NCBI RefSeq assembly: GCF_004571025.1
Contig: NZ_SPQT01000023.1
Span: 95,222-159,221 of the forward strand
Reading direction: 5' to 3'
Origin: Bradyrhizobium niftali
GTDB lineage: Bacteria; Pseudomonadota; Alphaproteobacteria; Rhizobiales; Xanthobacteraceae
DNA: 64,000 bases
This document shows positions 37,591 to 46,557 of the stretch, piece by piece (within the stretch, counting starts at the first letter, position 1; every line of letters begins with the position of its first letter). The translations under genes were made by a program, and so were the position numbers. A model generated the notes under the pieces. It saw nothing but the letters and a program-made list of their open reading frames with translations, had not been told where the DNA came from and made no database searches.

Positions 37591-38058
37591 TCAATTGTTG
37601 TCGGCGATCGCCCCCATGACGGCCATCCACGCCGCCGCCCCCGGCGCCCCGGCGCGATCGAACGCCGCGCGCAGGACCTTGCGCTCGTGGTCCGATGCCC
37701 TTTGCTCGATACGTTTCCCGGCGTCCGTCAGGCGCAGCAGCTTGGAGCGATGCTGCTCGGGCGAACGCTTCGACGTCAGGAGCTTGCGCTCCAGCAGCAG
37801 GTTGAGCGGCCGGTTCAACGCCTGCTTGGAAATGCCGAGGATCTCGATCAGCGCGCCGATCGCGATGTCGGGCCGGCGCGCCACCACGTAGAGGATGCGA
37901 TGGTGGGGGCGCGACAGGCCCTGCTTTGCAAGATAGTCGTCGGCCTCCAGCGTCATCCCGCGCCAGCCGTAGTACATGAGCTCCAGCGCCGCATCCAGAT
38001 CGTGCAGCTTCGCAAGTGAGGCGCGGTGAAGCCCCGCGGCTTGAGACGTCTTTGCCAT
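37591..38058 (-). CDS. MarR-family transcriptional regulator
   Basis: 155 residues; winged helix with recognition helix in ILGISKQALNRPLNLLLERKLL and wing SKRSPEQHRSKLLRLTDAGK. N-terminal helices LHDLDAALELMYYGWRGM form the dimer part. It lies upstream of the NTF2-like/membrane pair on the same strand and ten bases before the AMP-binding gene's stop. Ligand unknown. Confidence 0.88.
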   Translation of the reverse strand: MAKTSQAAGLHRASLAKLHDLDAALELMYYGWRGMTLEADDYLAKQGLSRPHHRILYVVARRPDIAIGALIEILGISKQALNRPLNLLLERKLLTSKRSPEQHRSKLLRLTDAGKRIEQRASDHERKVLRAAFDRAGAPGAAAWMAVMGAIADNN

Positions 38059-38067
38059 TGTAAGAAT

Positions 38068-39678
38068 CTAACCCTTCGCCCGCAGTTCGCGCCGCAGCAC
38101 CTTGCCGGTCGCCGTCATCGGCAGCGTCTCGGCGAATTCCACAAAGCGCGGATATTCGTGCGCGGCGAGCTGCACCTTCACGAACTCCTGGATCTCGCGC
38201 GCGAGCGCGTCGCTGCCGGCAAAACCCGGACGCAGCACGATCCAGGCCTTGATCGACTCGGTGCGGATCGGATCGGGAATGCCGACCACCGCGGCCATCG
38301 CCACCGACGGATGCTTCATCAGCGTGTGCTCGATCTCGGACGGGCCGACGCGATAGCCGGCGGTGGTGATGACGTCGTCCTCGCGGCTGACATACCAGAA
38401 ATAGCCGTCCTCATCCTGCACGCCGAGATCGCCGGTGAGCAGGAATTCGCCGGCATATTTCTTCGCGGTCGCCTCCGGATTGCACCAGTATTCGAGCATG
38501 GTGACGGGGCACGGCTGGCGCACGCCGATGATGCCGCGCTGCCCCGTGGGCAGCTCCTCGCCCTTGTCGTTGACGATACGGACGTCGAAGCCCGGCGTCG
38601 CCTTGCCCATCGCCCCGGGCCGGATCGGAAACAGGTTGGAGTTGCTGCCGATCACGAGATTGCACTCGGTCTGGCCGAACACTTCATGCGCGTCGATGCC
38701 GAAGGTCTCGCGCACCCAGCCGAGCAGCTCGCCGCCGAGCGATTCACCGCCGGTGAAAATGCTGCGCAGCTTGACGCCGGAATGTTTCACGCCGGCCTGC
38801 CGCATCAGCTTCAGCGCGGTCGGCGGCAGGAAGACGTTGCGAACGGAAAGATCGGCCATCATCTGCATCGCCGCCTGCGGCTCGAATTTTCGCGCGCGAT
38901 GGCCGACGAGCGGGATGCCGTGGTACCAGAATGCGAGCAGGCCGTTGACGAGGCCGCCGATCCAGGCCCAGTCCGCCGGCGTCCACATCAGATCGCCGGG
39001 GCGCGGCAGGAAGTTGTGGCACATCTCGACGTTCGGCAGATGACCGAGCACGACGCGATGCGCATGCAGCGCGCCCTTCGGATTGCCCGTCGTGCCCGAG
39101 GTGTAGATGATCAGCGCGGGATCGTCGGCCGAGGTGTCGACGGTCGCAAAGTCCTCGGACGCGGTTTCGATCGCCGACCAGAACGGTTTTGCGCCGGCGT
39201 GGACGGCGCTGCTCGTGACATAGATGTCCTGCAAATAGGGCAGCCGATCGCGGACCTTCGTGAGCTTCTCCCAGCCCGCCTCATCAGTGATGATCGCCTT
39301 CGCTTGCGAATTCGACAGGCGGAATTCCAGCGCGTCCTCGCCGAACAGCGCGAACAGCGGGATCGAGATCAGCCCGGAGCGGAACGCCGCCATATGTGCG
39401 ATCGGCAGCTCCAGCGATTGCGACAGGAACACCGCGACGCGGTCGCCGCGCGTGAGCCCATCCGCCTTCAGCACGTTGGCGAAGCGGCGCGACATGTCCG
39501 CGACCTCGTCGAAGGAGGTGCGCGTGGTGGCGCCGTTCTCGTCGACATAGATCAGCGCAAGGCGGCCGGTGCCGTCGGCATGGCGATCGCAGCACGCCTC
39601 CGCCATGTTGAAGCGCGCCGGAACGTCCCAGCGGAAGTTGCGATAGAGCTCGTCGTAGGATTTGGCTTCGGTGAGCAT
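38068..39678 (-). CDS. Acyl-CoA synthetase (AMP-forming), acetyl/medium-chain type
   Basis: 536 residues of the ANL superfamily. The P-loop motif is IIYTSGTTGNPKGAL, core motifs are VFGQTECN and FLLTGDLGVQDEDGYFWYVSREDDVI, and the C-terminal catalytic lysine is in TATGKVLRREL. It activates a carboxylic acid with ATP and CoA; sequence patches (WTPADWAWIGGL) look like the acetyl/medium-chain branch. The ATG at 39678 is chosen because the longer frame runs into a repeat. Confidence 0.88.
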   Translation of the reverse strand: MLTEAKSYDELYRNFRWDVPARFNMAEACCDRHADGTGRLALIYVDENGATTRTSFDEVADMSRRFANVLKADGLTRGDRVAVFLSQSLELPIAHMAAFRSGLISIPLFALFGEDALEFRLSNSQAKAIITDEAGWEKLTKVRDRLPYLQDIYVTSSAVHAGAKPFWSAIETASEDFATVDTSADDPALIIYTSGTTGNPKGALHAHRVVLGHLPNVEMCHNFLPRPGDLMWTPADWAWIGGLVNGLLAFWYHGIPLVGHRARKFEPQAAMQMMADLSVRNVFLPPTALKLMRQAGVKHSGVKLRSIFTGGESLGGELLGWVRETFGIDAHEVFGQTECNLVIGSNSNLFPIRPGAMGKATPGFDVRIVNDKGEELPTGQRGIIGVRQPCPVTMLEYWCNPEATAKKYAGEFLLTGDLGVQDEDGYFWYVSREDDVITTAGYRVGPSEIEHTLMKHPSVAMAAVVGIPDPIRTESIKAWIVLRPGFAGSDALAREIQEFVKVQLAAHEYPRFVEFAETLPMTATGKVLRRELRAKG

Positions 39679-39702
39679 GGCTCGACGTTTCCTGACGGCG
39701 TC

Positions 39703-39792
39703 GTCATGGCCGGGCTTGTTCCGGCCATCCACGCACTTGCTTCTTGAGCCTAGTCTAAGCTCGTGGATGCCCGGGACAAGCCCGGGCATGAC
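39703..39792. repeat. Palindromic repeat (GTCATGGCCGGG type)
   Basis: Arms GTCATGGCCGGGCTTGTTCC / GGGACAAGCCCGGGCATGAC with inner pair CCACG/CGTGG. It stands directly next to the repeat at 39806, so two families are in tandem. Confidence 0.75.
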
Positions 39793-39805
39793 GTCTCCAT
39801 TCGAT

Positions 39806-39881
39806 GTCATTCCGGGGCGCCCAAAGGGCGAACCCGGAATCTCGAGATTCCGGGTTCGCCCTTTGCGCGCCCCGGAATGAC
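39806..39881. repeat. Palindromic repeat (GTCATTCCGGGGCG type), short form
   Basis: Arms GTCATTCCGGGGCGC / GCGCCCCGGAATGAC and inner inverted pair GGGCGAACCCGGAATCTCGAG / its complement; the usual GACAGAGTTGG middle is missing. Confidence 0.85.
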
Positions 39882-39891
39882 CGTGAGAGAG

Positions 39892-41028
39892 TTACCGCAC
39901 GGTCGCGAAGAACTTCCTGACGTCGCGCACGAACAGCTCCGGCTGCTCGAAAGCGGCGAAATGGCCGCCCTTCTCCATCTCGCTCCAATGCGTGATGTTG
40001 TGAAAATTGGGCTCCATCCAGCGCCGCACCGGCGTGATGATCTCCTTCGGGAACACGGCGACACCGGTCGGCACGCCGACCCTGGGCGTCGTGCGGCGCT
40101 TGCCAAAGCTTTCCCAATAGAGCCGCGCGGACGAGGTCGCCGTCTCCGTCGCCCAATACAGCATGACGTTGTCGAGCAGTTCGTCCCTGGTGAAGATGTT
40201 CTCGGGATGGCCGTTGCAATCGGTCCAGGCCCAGAACTTTTCCAGGATCCAGGCCGCCTGCCCGCTCGGCGAATCCGTCAAGCCGTAGCCGAGCGTCTGC
40301 GGCCGCGTCGATTGCTGCCTGGAATAACCGGAGTCGAGATCGACATAATGCTTGAGGCCGGCGAGTGCGCGCTTCTCCTCCGGCGTCGGCTCACCCTCGA
40401 CCTTCGGCGCCGCGTTGAAGGCGAGCGTGATGTGGATGCCGGCGCAATGCCCGGCGTCCTGCGCACCGAGCGAGGTCGTCACCGCCGAGCCCCAGTCGCC
40501 GCCTTGCGCGCCGTAGCGCGCGTAGCCGAGCCGGTCCATCAGCTTGGCCCAGGTCGCGGCGATGCGGTCGACGCCCCAGCCGGTGGTCTTCGGCTTGGCG
40601 GAGAAGCCGAAGCCCGGCAGCGAAGGGCAGATCACGTGGAACGCATCCGCGGGATTGCCGCCATGTGCGGCGGGATCGACCAGCGGCGCGATCACCTTCT
40701 GGAATTCCACGATCGAGCCGGGCCAGCCATGGGTGATGATCAGCGGCAGCGCGGCCGGCTGCTGCGAACGCACATGCAGGAAGTGGATATCGAGCCCGTC
40801 GATCTCGGTCGTGTATTGATCGAAGCGGTTGAGCTTGGCTTCGCGGGCGCGCCAGTCGTAGCCATCAGCCCAATAGGTGCAGATCTCGCGGATCCATTTC
40901 AGCGGCGCGCCCTGGCTCCAGTCGTCGACGAGTTCAGGCTCCGGCCAGCGCGTGCGGGCGAGGCGCGATTTGAGATCGGTGAGGATGTCGTCGCTAATGG
41001 CGATGCGGAACGGTTTGACGGCGCTCAT
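39892..41028 (-). CDS. Epoxide hydrolase-family alpha/beta hydrolase
   Basis: 378 residues, with the N-terminal epoxide-hydrolase lid (FRIAISDDILTDLKSRLARTRWPEP) and the alpha/beta core. The oxyanion motif HGWPGS, nucleophile region GAQGGDWGSAV with Asp as nucleophile, a Tyr-containing cap and C-terminal His in EKGGHFAAFEQPE follow microsomal-type epoxide hydrolases. GGGAGG precedes ATG 41028. Substrate unknown; stands alone between repeats. Confidence 0.88.
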   Translation of the reverse strand: MSAVKPFRIAISDDILTDLKSRLARTRWPEPELVDDWSQGAPLKWIREICTYWADGYDWRAREAKLNRFDQYTTEIDGLDIHFLHVRSQQPAALPLIITHGWPGSIVEFQKVIAPLVDPAAHGGNPADAFHVICPSLPGFGFSAKPKTTGWGVDRIAATWAKLMDRLGYARYGAQGGDWGSAVTTSLGAQDAGHCAGIHITLAFNAAPKVEGEPTPEEKRALAGLKHYVDLDSGYSRQQSTRPQTLGYGLTDSPSGQAAWILEKFWAWTDCNGHPENIFTRDELLDNVMLYWATETATSSARLYWESFGKRRTTPRVGVPTGVAVFPKEIITPVRRWMEPNFHNITHWSEMEKGGHFAAFEQPELFVRDVRKFFATVR

Positions 41029-41051
41029 CGGCGGCCTCCCCATCTTTTCTC

Positions 41052-41154
41052 GTCATTCCAGGGCGTGCGAAGCACGAGCCCGGAATCCATTTCGCAACAG
41101 AGCTGGCGGCCTGATGGATTCCGGGCTCGACGCTTCGCGTCGCCCCGGAATGAC
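41052..41154. repeat. Palindromic repeat (GTCATTCCAGGGCG type)
   Basis: Same family as 10616: arms GTCATTCCAGGGCG / CGCCCCGGAATGAC, inner GAGCCCGGAATCCAT / ATGGATTCCGGGCTC, middle GCAACAGAGCTGGCGG. It ends three bases before the GatB/YqeY stop codon. Confidence 0.85.
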
Positions 41155-41157
41155 AGC

Positions 41158-41613
41158 TCAACCAGACAGCGCGGCCTTCACCAATCCGCTCGCCTTGCCG
41201 AAATCCATCTGGCCGGCGTACTTCGCCCGCAGGATCGCGATCACCTTGCCCATGTCCTTCATGCCGGCGGCGCCGGTTTCGGCGATCGCGTCCGCGATCG
41301 CCTTCTTCACCTCGTCCTCGGACATCTGCTTCGGCAGGTAGGCCGAGATCACCGCGATCTCCTCGCGCTCCTGCTGGGCGAGCTCGGCGCGGCCGCCCTT
41401 GTCGTAGAGCTCGACTGATTCCTGGCGCTGCTTGATCATCTTCTGCAGCACGGCGAGCAGGTCGGCGTCCGACAGCGGCGGCTTGCCGTTGCCTCGGGCC
41501 TCGATGTCGGCGTTCTTGAAGGTCGAGTTGACCATGCGCAGCGTGGACAGCTTGCGCTCGTCCTTGGCCTTCATGGCCTCCTTGACCGCATTGTTGATGT
41601 CATCGCGCAGCAT
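41158..41613 (-). CDS. GatB/YqeY domain protein
   Basis: 151 residues of the stand-alone YqeY family, related to the C-terminal tail of GatB, the amidotransferase subunit that handles Glu-tRNAGln/Asp-tRNAAsn. Patches: LRDDINNAVKEAMKAKDERKLSTLRMVNS, YLPKQMSEDEVKKAI, AAGMKDMGKVIAILRAKYAG. GAGGCGATC precedes the ATG at 41613. In several genomes it lies near dnaG/rpoD; here it does not. Divergent from the next gene. Confidence 0.88.
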   Translation of the reverse strand: MLRDDINNAVKEAMKAKDERKLSTLRMVNSTFKNADIEARGNGKPPLSDADLLAVLQKMIKQRQESVELYDKGGRAELAQQEREEIAVISAYLPKQMSEDEVKKAIADAIAETGAAGMKDMGKVIAILRAKYAGQMDFGKASGLVKAALSG

Positions 41614-41687
41614 GATCGCCTCGTTTGGAAACAGTCCGGAAAGACTCATGGTCTACAACAAGATTTGGAGTCTATATAGGTGCTTGC

Positions 41688-42056
41688 ATGAAGACCGGAA
41701 AGCATCTCGCCATGTTGGCGGTCTGCCTTGTGGTGCTCTGGGCAAGCCGTTTCGGCCCCTATACCTGCGGCAGGCTCCCGGCCTTCACGGGAGAGGCTGG
41801 CTCGTCCTGGCTTGCCATCGCCGTGAACGGCATCTTTCTGATCCTTCTGCTGTACCTGCCAGTCTACGACTTCATGTCCCTGCTGACGTACAAGCTCGGC
41901 TGGGAGACGAAGTTCGATCCGCTCGTGGTCTACGAGGGTGAGCATTCGGTGCAACCAGTCTCGCCGAAGGCCCGGCGCGTCCTTTACGTGGTCGATGTTG
42001 CCATGGTGAGCTTCTTCCTCCTGCCGCTATGGACCAAGGCCGCTTATTGCGGATGA
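41688..42056 (+). CDS. Small membrane protein, 122 residues
   Basis: Three hydrophobic helices (LAMLAVCLVVLWASRF, WLAIAVNGIFLILLLYLPVY, VLYVVDVAMVSFFLLPLW), Cys residues near the first helix and at the C-terminus (AAYCG). AATCTATATAGG lies just upstream. No family recognised. The stop lies four bases from the hydrolase stop, tail to tail. Confidence 0.65.
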   Translation: MKTGKHLAMLAVCLVVLWASRFGPYTCGRLPAFTGEAGSSWLAIAVNGIFLILLLYLPVYDFMSLLTYKLGWETKFDPLVVYEGEHSVQPVSPKARRVLYVVDVAMVSFFLLPLWTKAAYCG

Positions 42057-42060
42057 GCGC

Positions 42061-42762
42061 CTAGCTCGCGAGCCATTCGGCGAGCGCCCGCGCCGTGGCT
42101 TCCGGCTGTTCCGGTTGCGGCAGATGCCCGCAGCGTTCGAGGATCACGAGCCTTGCACCAGCGATGCTCTCAGCCATCTCCTTCGAAAACGCATTCGGGA
42201 TCGTGTTATCTGCGTCGCCCGTCATCACCAATGTCGGACACTTGATGGCTGAAAGCGTCGGCCGCGAGTCGACCCGCGCGATGATCGCGGTCTGCTGCCG
42301 CAGATAGCCTTCGACGCCGACGTCATCGCCCTGCTCGTGCACGAGCCGGCGAATGTCGGAATCGTCGCGGCGCGAGGGATGCACCAGCTCCGGAAACATC
42401 TCCTCGCGCGCGGCACGGAGCTCGCCGCGCTTCGCCCGCTCCATCAGGACGCGGCGGCGCTGGGTCGCCTCCGGCGTATCGGGCCGGGCCTGGGTGTTGA
42501 TCAACGCGAGCCTCAAGACCCGCTCGGGCGCCTGGCGCATGATCTCCAGCGCGATGTAGCCGCCCATGGAATGGCCGGCGAGCGCAAAGCGCGGCGGGGC
42601 CTCGCTCAGCACCCGGCGGGCGATCGCCGCCATGCTGTCATCGCGGATATGGTTGGCGACCATCACCGGGCCGAACCGCCACAGCGCCGGGAGCACAGGG
42701 GCATAGATCCGGGCCGAGGAGGCCAGCCCCGGAACCAGCAGAAGCGGGGTGGTCTGGTCCAT
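42061..42762 (-). CDS. Alpha/beta hydrolase
   Basis: 233 residues. Nucleophile elbow GHSMGG, acid in VMTGDADNTI, His in CGHLPQPEQPE: a complete Ser-Asp-His triad. Esterase or hydrolase of unknown substrate. The ATG at 42762 follows GAGGCAATA; the longer frame overlaps the carA start region. Confidence 0.85.
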   Translation of the reverse strand: MDQTTPLLLVPGLASSARIYAPVLPALWRFGPVMVANHIRDDSMAAIARRVLSEAPPRFALAGHSMGGYIALEIMRQAPERVLRLALINTQARPDTPEATQRRRVLMERAKRGELRAAREEMFPELVHPSRRDDSDIRRLVHEQGDDVGVEGYLRQQTAIIARVDSRPTLSAIKCPTLVMTGDADNTIPNAFSKEMAESIAGARLVILERCGHLPQPEQPEATARALAEWLAS

Positions 42763-42907
42763 TATTGCCTCGAAAGCCCCTGGATTTGCCGGAAATTGTG
42801 CGGCCAAGCTTAAGAACCCGGGACGGGCTGTCAAATATGCAAAACGCATGTGAATCGGGCCTCTCCCGCTTTGACGGAGGCGCGTGGGCAGACTATGAAA
42901 CGCGCTC

Positions 42908-44098
42908 ATGACACAACATGACAACGATCCCGCCTGGCCGGACCATAAACCGACCGCGCTCCTCGTGCTCGCCGATGGCACGGTGCTCGAAGGCTTCGGT
43001 CTCGGCGCCGAAGGCCACGCCGTCGGTGAAGTCTGCTTCAACACCGCGATGACCGGCTATGAGGAGATCCTCACCGATCCCTCCTATGCCGGCCAGCTCA
43101 TCACCTTCACCTTCCCGCATATCGGCAATGTCGGTACGAACGAGGAAGACATCGAGACGGTGAACATGGCCGCGACGCCAGGCGCGCGCGGCGTGATCCT
43201 GCGCACCGCCATCACCGATCCCTCGAACTACCGCGCCACCAAGCATCTCGACGCCTGGCTCAAGGCGCGCGGCATCATCGGCCTCTCCGGCATCGACACC
43301 CGCGCGCTGACCGCGCTGATCCGCAGCAAGGGCATGCCCAATGCCGTGATCGCGCACGCCAGGAACGGCGAGTTCGACCTGCACGGCCTGAAGGAAGAAG
43401 CGCGCGAATGGCCGGGGCTCGAGGGCATGGACCTCGTGCCGATGGTCACCTCCGGCCAGCGCTTCACCTGGGACGAGACGCCGTGGCTCTGGGACAAGGG
43501 TTTTGGCCGCCAGGACAAGACCGAGTTCAACGTCGTCGCCATCGACTACGGCATCAAGCGCAACATTTTGCGCCTGCTCGCCGGCGTCGGCTGCAAGGTG
43601 ACGGTGGTGCCGGCGACGACGTCTGCCGAAGACATCCTGGCGATGAAGCCGGACGGCGTGTTCCTGTCGAACGGTCCGGGCGATCCGGCCGCGACCGGCA
43701 AATATGCCGTGCCTGTCATCCGGGACGTCATCAAGTCGGGCACGCCGACCTTCGGGATTTGTCTTGGCCACCAGATGCTCGGCCTCGCCGTCGGCGCCAA
43801 GACCAAGAAGATGCATCAGGGCCATCACGGCGCCAATCATCCCGTGAAGGACGAGACCACCGGCAAGGTCGAGATCACCTCGATGAATCACGGCTTCGCC
43901 GTGGACGAGACGACGCTGCCGAAGGGCGCGACGCAGACCCACATTTCTTTGTTTGATGGGTCCAACTGCGGCATCCAGCTCGACGGCAAGCCGGTGTTCT
44001 CGGTGCAGTACCATCCCGAGGCTTCACCCGGCCCGCGCGACTCGCACTACCTGTTCCAGCGCTTTGCCGATCTGATGCGGCAGAAGAGGAGCGCGTAG
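42908..44098 (+). CDS. carA: Carbamoyl-phosphate synthase small (glutaminase) subunit
   Basis: 396 residues. The N-terminal CarA domain (LVLADGTVLEGFGLGAEGHAVGE) and the class I glutaminase with nucleophile Cys in FGICLGHQMLGLA and the His-Glu pair in QYHPEASPGPRDS are complete. It supplies ammonia to CarB for arginine and pyrimidine synthesis. carB is 4.3 kb downstream, with seven genes between, so they are not one tight operon. Confidence 0.95.
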   Translation: MTQHDNDPAWPDHKPTALLVLADGTVLEGFGLGAEGHAVGEVCFNTAMTGYEEILTDPSYAGQLITFTFPHIGNVGTNEEDIETVNMAATPGARGVILRTAITDPSNYRATKHLDAWLKARGIIGLSGIDTRALTALIRSKGMPNAVIAHARNGEFDLHGLKEEAREWPGLEGMDLVPMVTSGQRFTWDETPWLWDKGFGRQDKTEFNVVAIDYGIKRNILRLLAGVGCKVTVVPATTSAEDILAMKPDGVFLSNGPGDPAATGKYAVPVIRDVIKSGTPTFGICLGHQMLGLAVGAKTKKMHQGHHGANHPVKDETTGKVEITSMNHGFAVDETTLPKGATQTHISLFDGSNCGIQLDGKPVFSVQYHPEASPGPRDSHYLFQRFADLMRQKRSA

Positions 44099-44111
44099 GC
44101 TCGGCTGCGGC

Positions 44112-44239
44112 TCTCGTGCCCCGGGCGCAGTGCAGCGCGGCGCTCTTCGCGGCGTGATGCACTGCTGAACCGGGGCCCATAACTCGGCACTCTAGGTCCC
44201 GGCTCTGCGATGCGCCGCATCGCGTCCGGGACACGAGAG
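44112..44239. repeat. Palindromic repeat (CTCTCGTGCCCCGG type)
   Basis: Arms TCTCGTGCCCCGG / CCGGGACACGAGA; the middle has ACTGCTGAACCGGGGCCC and GGTCCCGGCTCTGC. The sister copy is at 52727. Confidence 0.8.
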
Positions 44240-44294
44240 GAACGCAATCCGGGCGACGCCAGTTGAGGCGTACGGTCTTTTCCGGAGCCCAGCC

Positions 44295-44819
44295 ATGTCC
44301 GTCGTCCGCGACAATGCCGAGCCGCTCGCCATCGTGTTTGAGGATGACGGGCTCGTGCCGAACAACGTCCTCCCCTTCCTGGTCTACCAGGGGGCGGTGA
44401 AACTCGACCCGGAGCATCCGGAGGAGACGATCGAAAACCTGTTCGAGGAGAACGGCTGGGGCGGCACGTGGCGCAACGGCGTCTACGACTATCTGCACTA
44501 TCACGCGACGGTGCATGAGGTGCTTGGCGTTGCGCGTGGGAGCGCACGCGTTCGCTTCGGCGGCGACCATGGCCAGGAGCTTCAGATCAGCGCCGGCGAC
44601 GTCGCGATCCTGCCCGCCGGCACCGGGCATCAATGCATCAACACCAGCCGCGACTTCTGCGTGATCGGCGCCTATCCGCCGGGCGCGACGATGGAAATCA
44701 CGCGGGCGACGCCGGAGAACCATGGCAAGGCGCTGAAGACGATCCCGAAGGTCGCGCTGCCGCCGGCCGATCCTGTGACGGGCAAGGATGGGGCGCTGAT
44801 GCGGTTGTGGCGGAGCTAG
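44295..44819 (+). CDS. Cupin-fold protein (YjlB-like)
   Basis: 174 residues; cupin motif 1 in YHATVHEVLGVARGSARVRFGG, motif 2 in AGDVAILPAGTGHQ, with His and Glu ligands. The sequence around WRNGVYDYLHYH resembles YjlB-type cupins, whose function is unknown. Stands alone between two repeats. Confidence 0.82.
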   Translation: MSVVRDNAEPLAIVFEDDGLVPNNVLPFLVYQGAVKLDPEHPEETIENLFEENGWGGTWRNGVYDYLHYHATVHEVLGVARGSARVRFGGDHGQELQISAGDVAILPAGTGHQCINTSRDFCVIGAYPPGATMEITRATPENHGKALKTIPKVALPPADPVTGKDGALMRLWRS

Positions 44820-44839
44820 CGCGCGCCAAAAACTCCGAT

Positions 44840-44981
44840 GTCGTCCCGGCGAAGGCCGGGACCGATAACCACAAAAGCTAGTTTGGCGAAGATCGGCCAA
44901 CGCGCATCTCGTGCCACAACTTCTCCCTGGGGTTATGGGTCCCGGCCCCCCGTGCGCAATTGCGCACTAGGCCGGGACGAC
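44840..44981. repeat. Palindromic repeat (GTCGTCCCGGC type) with GTGCGCAATTGCGCAC tip
   Basis: Left hairpin GTCGTCCCGGCgaagGCCGGGACC, right hairpin GGTCCCGGCC...GGCCGGGACGAC. The right tip carries the 16-bp palindrome at 44952-44967. Confidence 0.85.
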
Positions 44982-45010
44982 ATCGTGGATAGATCGCGGC
45001 ATTTGCGCCC

Positions 45011-45535
45011 CTAAGCCTCGTTCGCGCCTTCCTGGCGGGTGGCTTCGAACAGGAACCAGGTGCGCCGCTCGGTCTCGTCGATGAAGACCTCGAGGATGCT
45101 GGCGCTGGCGACATCGCCGGCGTCGTCGCAGACGTCGTGGGCCTTGCGCATCGCGCTCGCGACATGCTTGTTGTCCTGCATCAGTTCGCGCAGCATCTCG
45201 CGCGGCGGGACGTAATCCTCGTTGTTGTCCTTGATGGTCTGGAGTTTTGCGACCTGGCCGATCGACTTCAGCGTCGCGCCGCCGATCTTGCGGACGCGCT
45301 CGGCGAGCTGATCGGTGGTGGCGAAGATCTGGTCCGAGTGCTCGTCGAGCAGCAGATGGTAATCGCGGAAATGCCGGCCGCTGATGTGCCAGTGGAAGTT
45401 CTTGGTCTTCAGATACAACGCGAATGCGTCGGCCAGAAGCACGTTGAGCGCCTCCGAAACCTTGTTGACGGCCTGGGGCGACAGATCGGTGGGGGTGTCG
45501 AGGTCGGGCGAGACCTTGTTGGGGGCTTTGCTCAC
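45011..45535 (-). CDS. dps: Dps-family ferritin-like protein
   Basis: 174 residues. The ferroxidase/dimer motif NFHWHISGRHFRDYHLLLDE, with the two His and Asp/Glu ligands, followed by DQIFATTDQLAERVRKIGG, is the Dps signature. Forms a dodecamer storing iron and protecting DNA during stress. The start is GTG 45535, with GGAAGG ten bases before it. Lys-poor N-terminus, so DNA binding is uncertain. Confidence 0.9.
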   Translation of the reverse strand: MSKAPNKVSPDLDTPTDLSPQAVNKVSEALNVLLADAFALYLKTKNFHWHISGRHFRDYHLLLDEHSDQIFATTDQLAERVRKIGGATLKSIGQVAKLQTIKDNNEDYVPPREMLRELMQDNKHVASAMRKAHDVCDDAGDVASASILEVFIDETERRTWFLFEATRQEGANEA

Positions 45536-45647
45536 GGGAAACCTTCCTGTTAGGACGCGGACATTGACGGCGCGCCGTCGCACCCCTAACGCAAGGCGGC
45601 AGCACCGGTTCCTGCGCAGGAACTGTCTGGTGGGGCCCTCGAATACC

Positions 45648-46349
45648 ATGGACGATTGGATCGATTATTACGACTCCACGCACACGATCTATGTCAGCAA
45701 GCTGCATCGCGATTTGCACTTCCAGATCATCGCGCGGGACATCATCGGCTACATCTCCTCGCCCGAGGCGACGGTGCTGGACTATGCCTGCGGCGAGGCG
45801 CTGTCGGCGAGCCAGGTGGCGTCCGCCTGCGGCAAGCTGATCCTGGCCGAGCCTGCGCCGGGCGTGCGCGGCCGGCTGATCGCGCGGTTTGCCCCGAACA
45901 CAAAGATCCGCGTCCGCTCGCTCGACGACGTGCGCAAGATGCAGGACCAGTCCATCGACCTCGTGGTGATGAACTCGGTCGCGCAATACATGACGCCGGA
46001 GGAGCTCGATGCCGCGCTGCTCACCATCCGGCGGTTATTGACCCCGTCCGGCAAGCTGGTGCTCGGCGACATCCTCCAGCCCAATGTCGGCATGTTCAGG
46101 GACGTGACAGCGCTGCTCAGCTTCGGCCTGCGTCACGGCTTCCTGAAGGACGCGCTGATCGGGCTGATCAGCACCGCGCTGTCCGATTACCGTCAGCTGC
46201 GCTCGCGCATCGGGCTGCAGCGCTACAGCGAGGACGAGATCACGGCGAGGCTTAAGGCGGCCGGGTTCGCGGTCCAGCGCGCCCACACCAATATCGGCCA
46301 CAATCGCTGGCGCATGACCTTCATCGCGCGGCCGCCAATGATCCGTTAA
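45648..46349 (+). CDS. SAM-dependent methyltransferase-like protein
   Basis: 233 residues. Motif I is VLDYACGEALSASQVA (DxxCGxA), followed by LILAEPAP and the post-motif SIDLVVMNSVAQYMTPEEL, a class I methyltransferase order. The start MDDWIDYYDSTHTIYVSK is chosen because the upstream part overlaps dps antisense. Substrate unknown. Divergent from dps, 112 bases apart. Confidence 0.78.
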   Translation: MDDWIDYYDSTHTIYVSKLHRDLHFQIIARDIIGYISSPEATVLDYACGEALSASQVASACGKLILAEPAPGVRGRLIARFAPNTKIRVRSLDDVRKMQDQSIDLVVMNSVAQYMTPEELDAALLTIRRLLTPSGKLVLGDILQPNVGMFRDVTALLSFGLRHGFLKDALIGLISTALSDYRQLRSRIGLQRYSEDEITARLKAAGFAVQRAHTNIGHNRWRMTFIARPPMIR

Positions 46350-46403
46350 GCATAACGTTTGGCTGAGGTGGCTTGGCGCACCCCGTTCCGCCATGATCGG
46401 TGC

Positions 46404-46479
46404 GGCCCGGTGGCGGAAGTGTCTACGCGAGGGCGGTGCATCGCTCTTCATCCTGGTTCAAATCCAGGCCGGGTCTCCA
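46404..46479 (+). tRNA. Non-canonical tRNA-like gene; Cys-type features (GCA, U73)
   Basis: 76 nt with encoded CCA. The acceptor stem 46404-46410/46469-46475 has seven pairs (one G-U). The T arm CCTGG-TTCAAAT-CCAGG is perfect. The D arm resembles tRNA-Leu (TGGCGGAA) but lacks the GG pair in the loop. The anticodon arm folds as a 6-bp stem AGGGCG/CGCTCT around a six-base loop GTGCAT, in which GCA would be the anticodon, and the discriminator is U, both Cys identity elements. The loop is one base too short for a normal tRNA. It could be an unusual functional tRNA, a regulatory tRNA-like RNA or a relic. Confidence 0.55.
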
Positions 46480-46550
46480 CGCTTCGCCCCTGCGAGGCTA
46501 CGCGTGGCGCAGCCACGCTTGACCGAAGCGAAAGCGTAGACGGACTGTAT
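46480..46550. repeat. Probable dispersed repeat after the tRNA-like gene
   Basis: ACGCTTCGCCCC...AGGCTACGCGTGGC and CGCAGCCACGC...GAAGCGAAAGCGT contain several inverted pieces. Sequences like this are common behind Bradyrhizobium genes; no second copy is in the window. Confidence 0.35.
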
Positions 46551-46557
46551 CCGCGGC

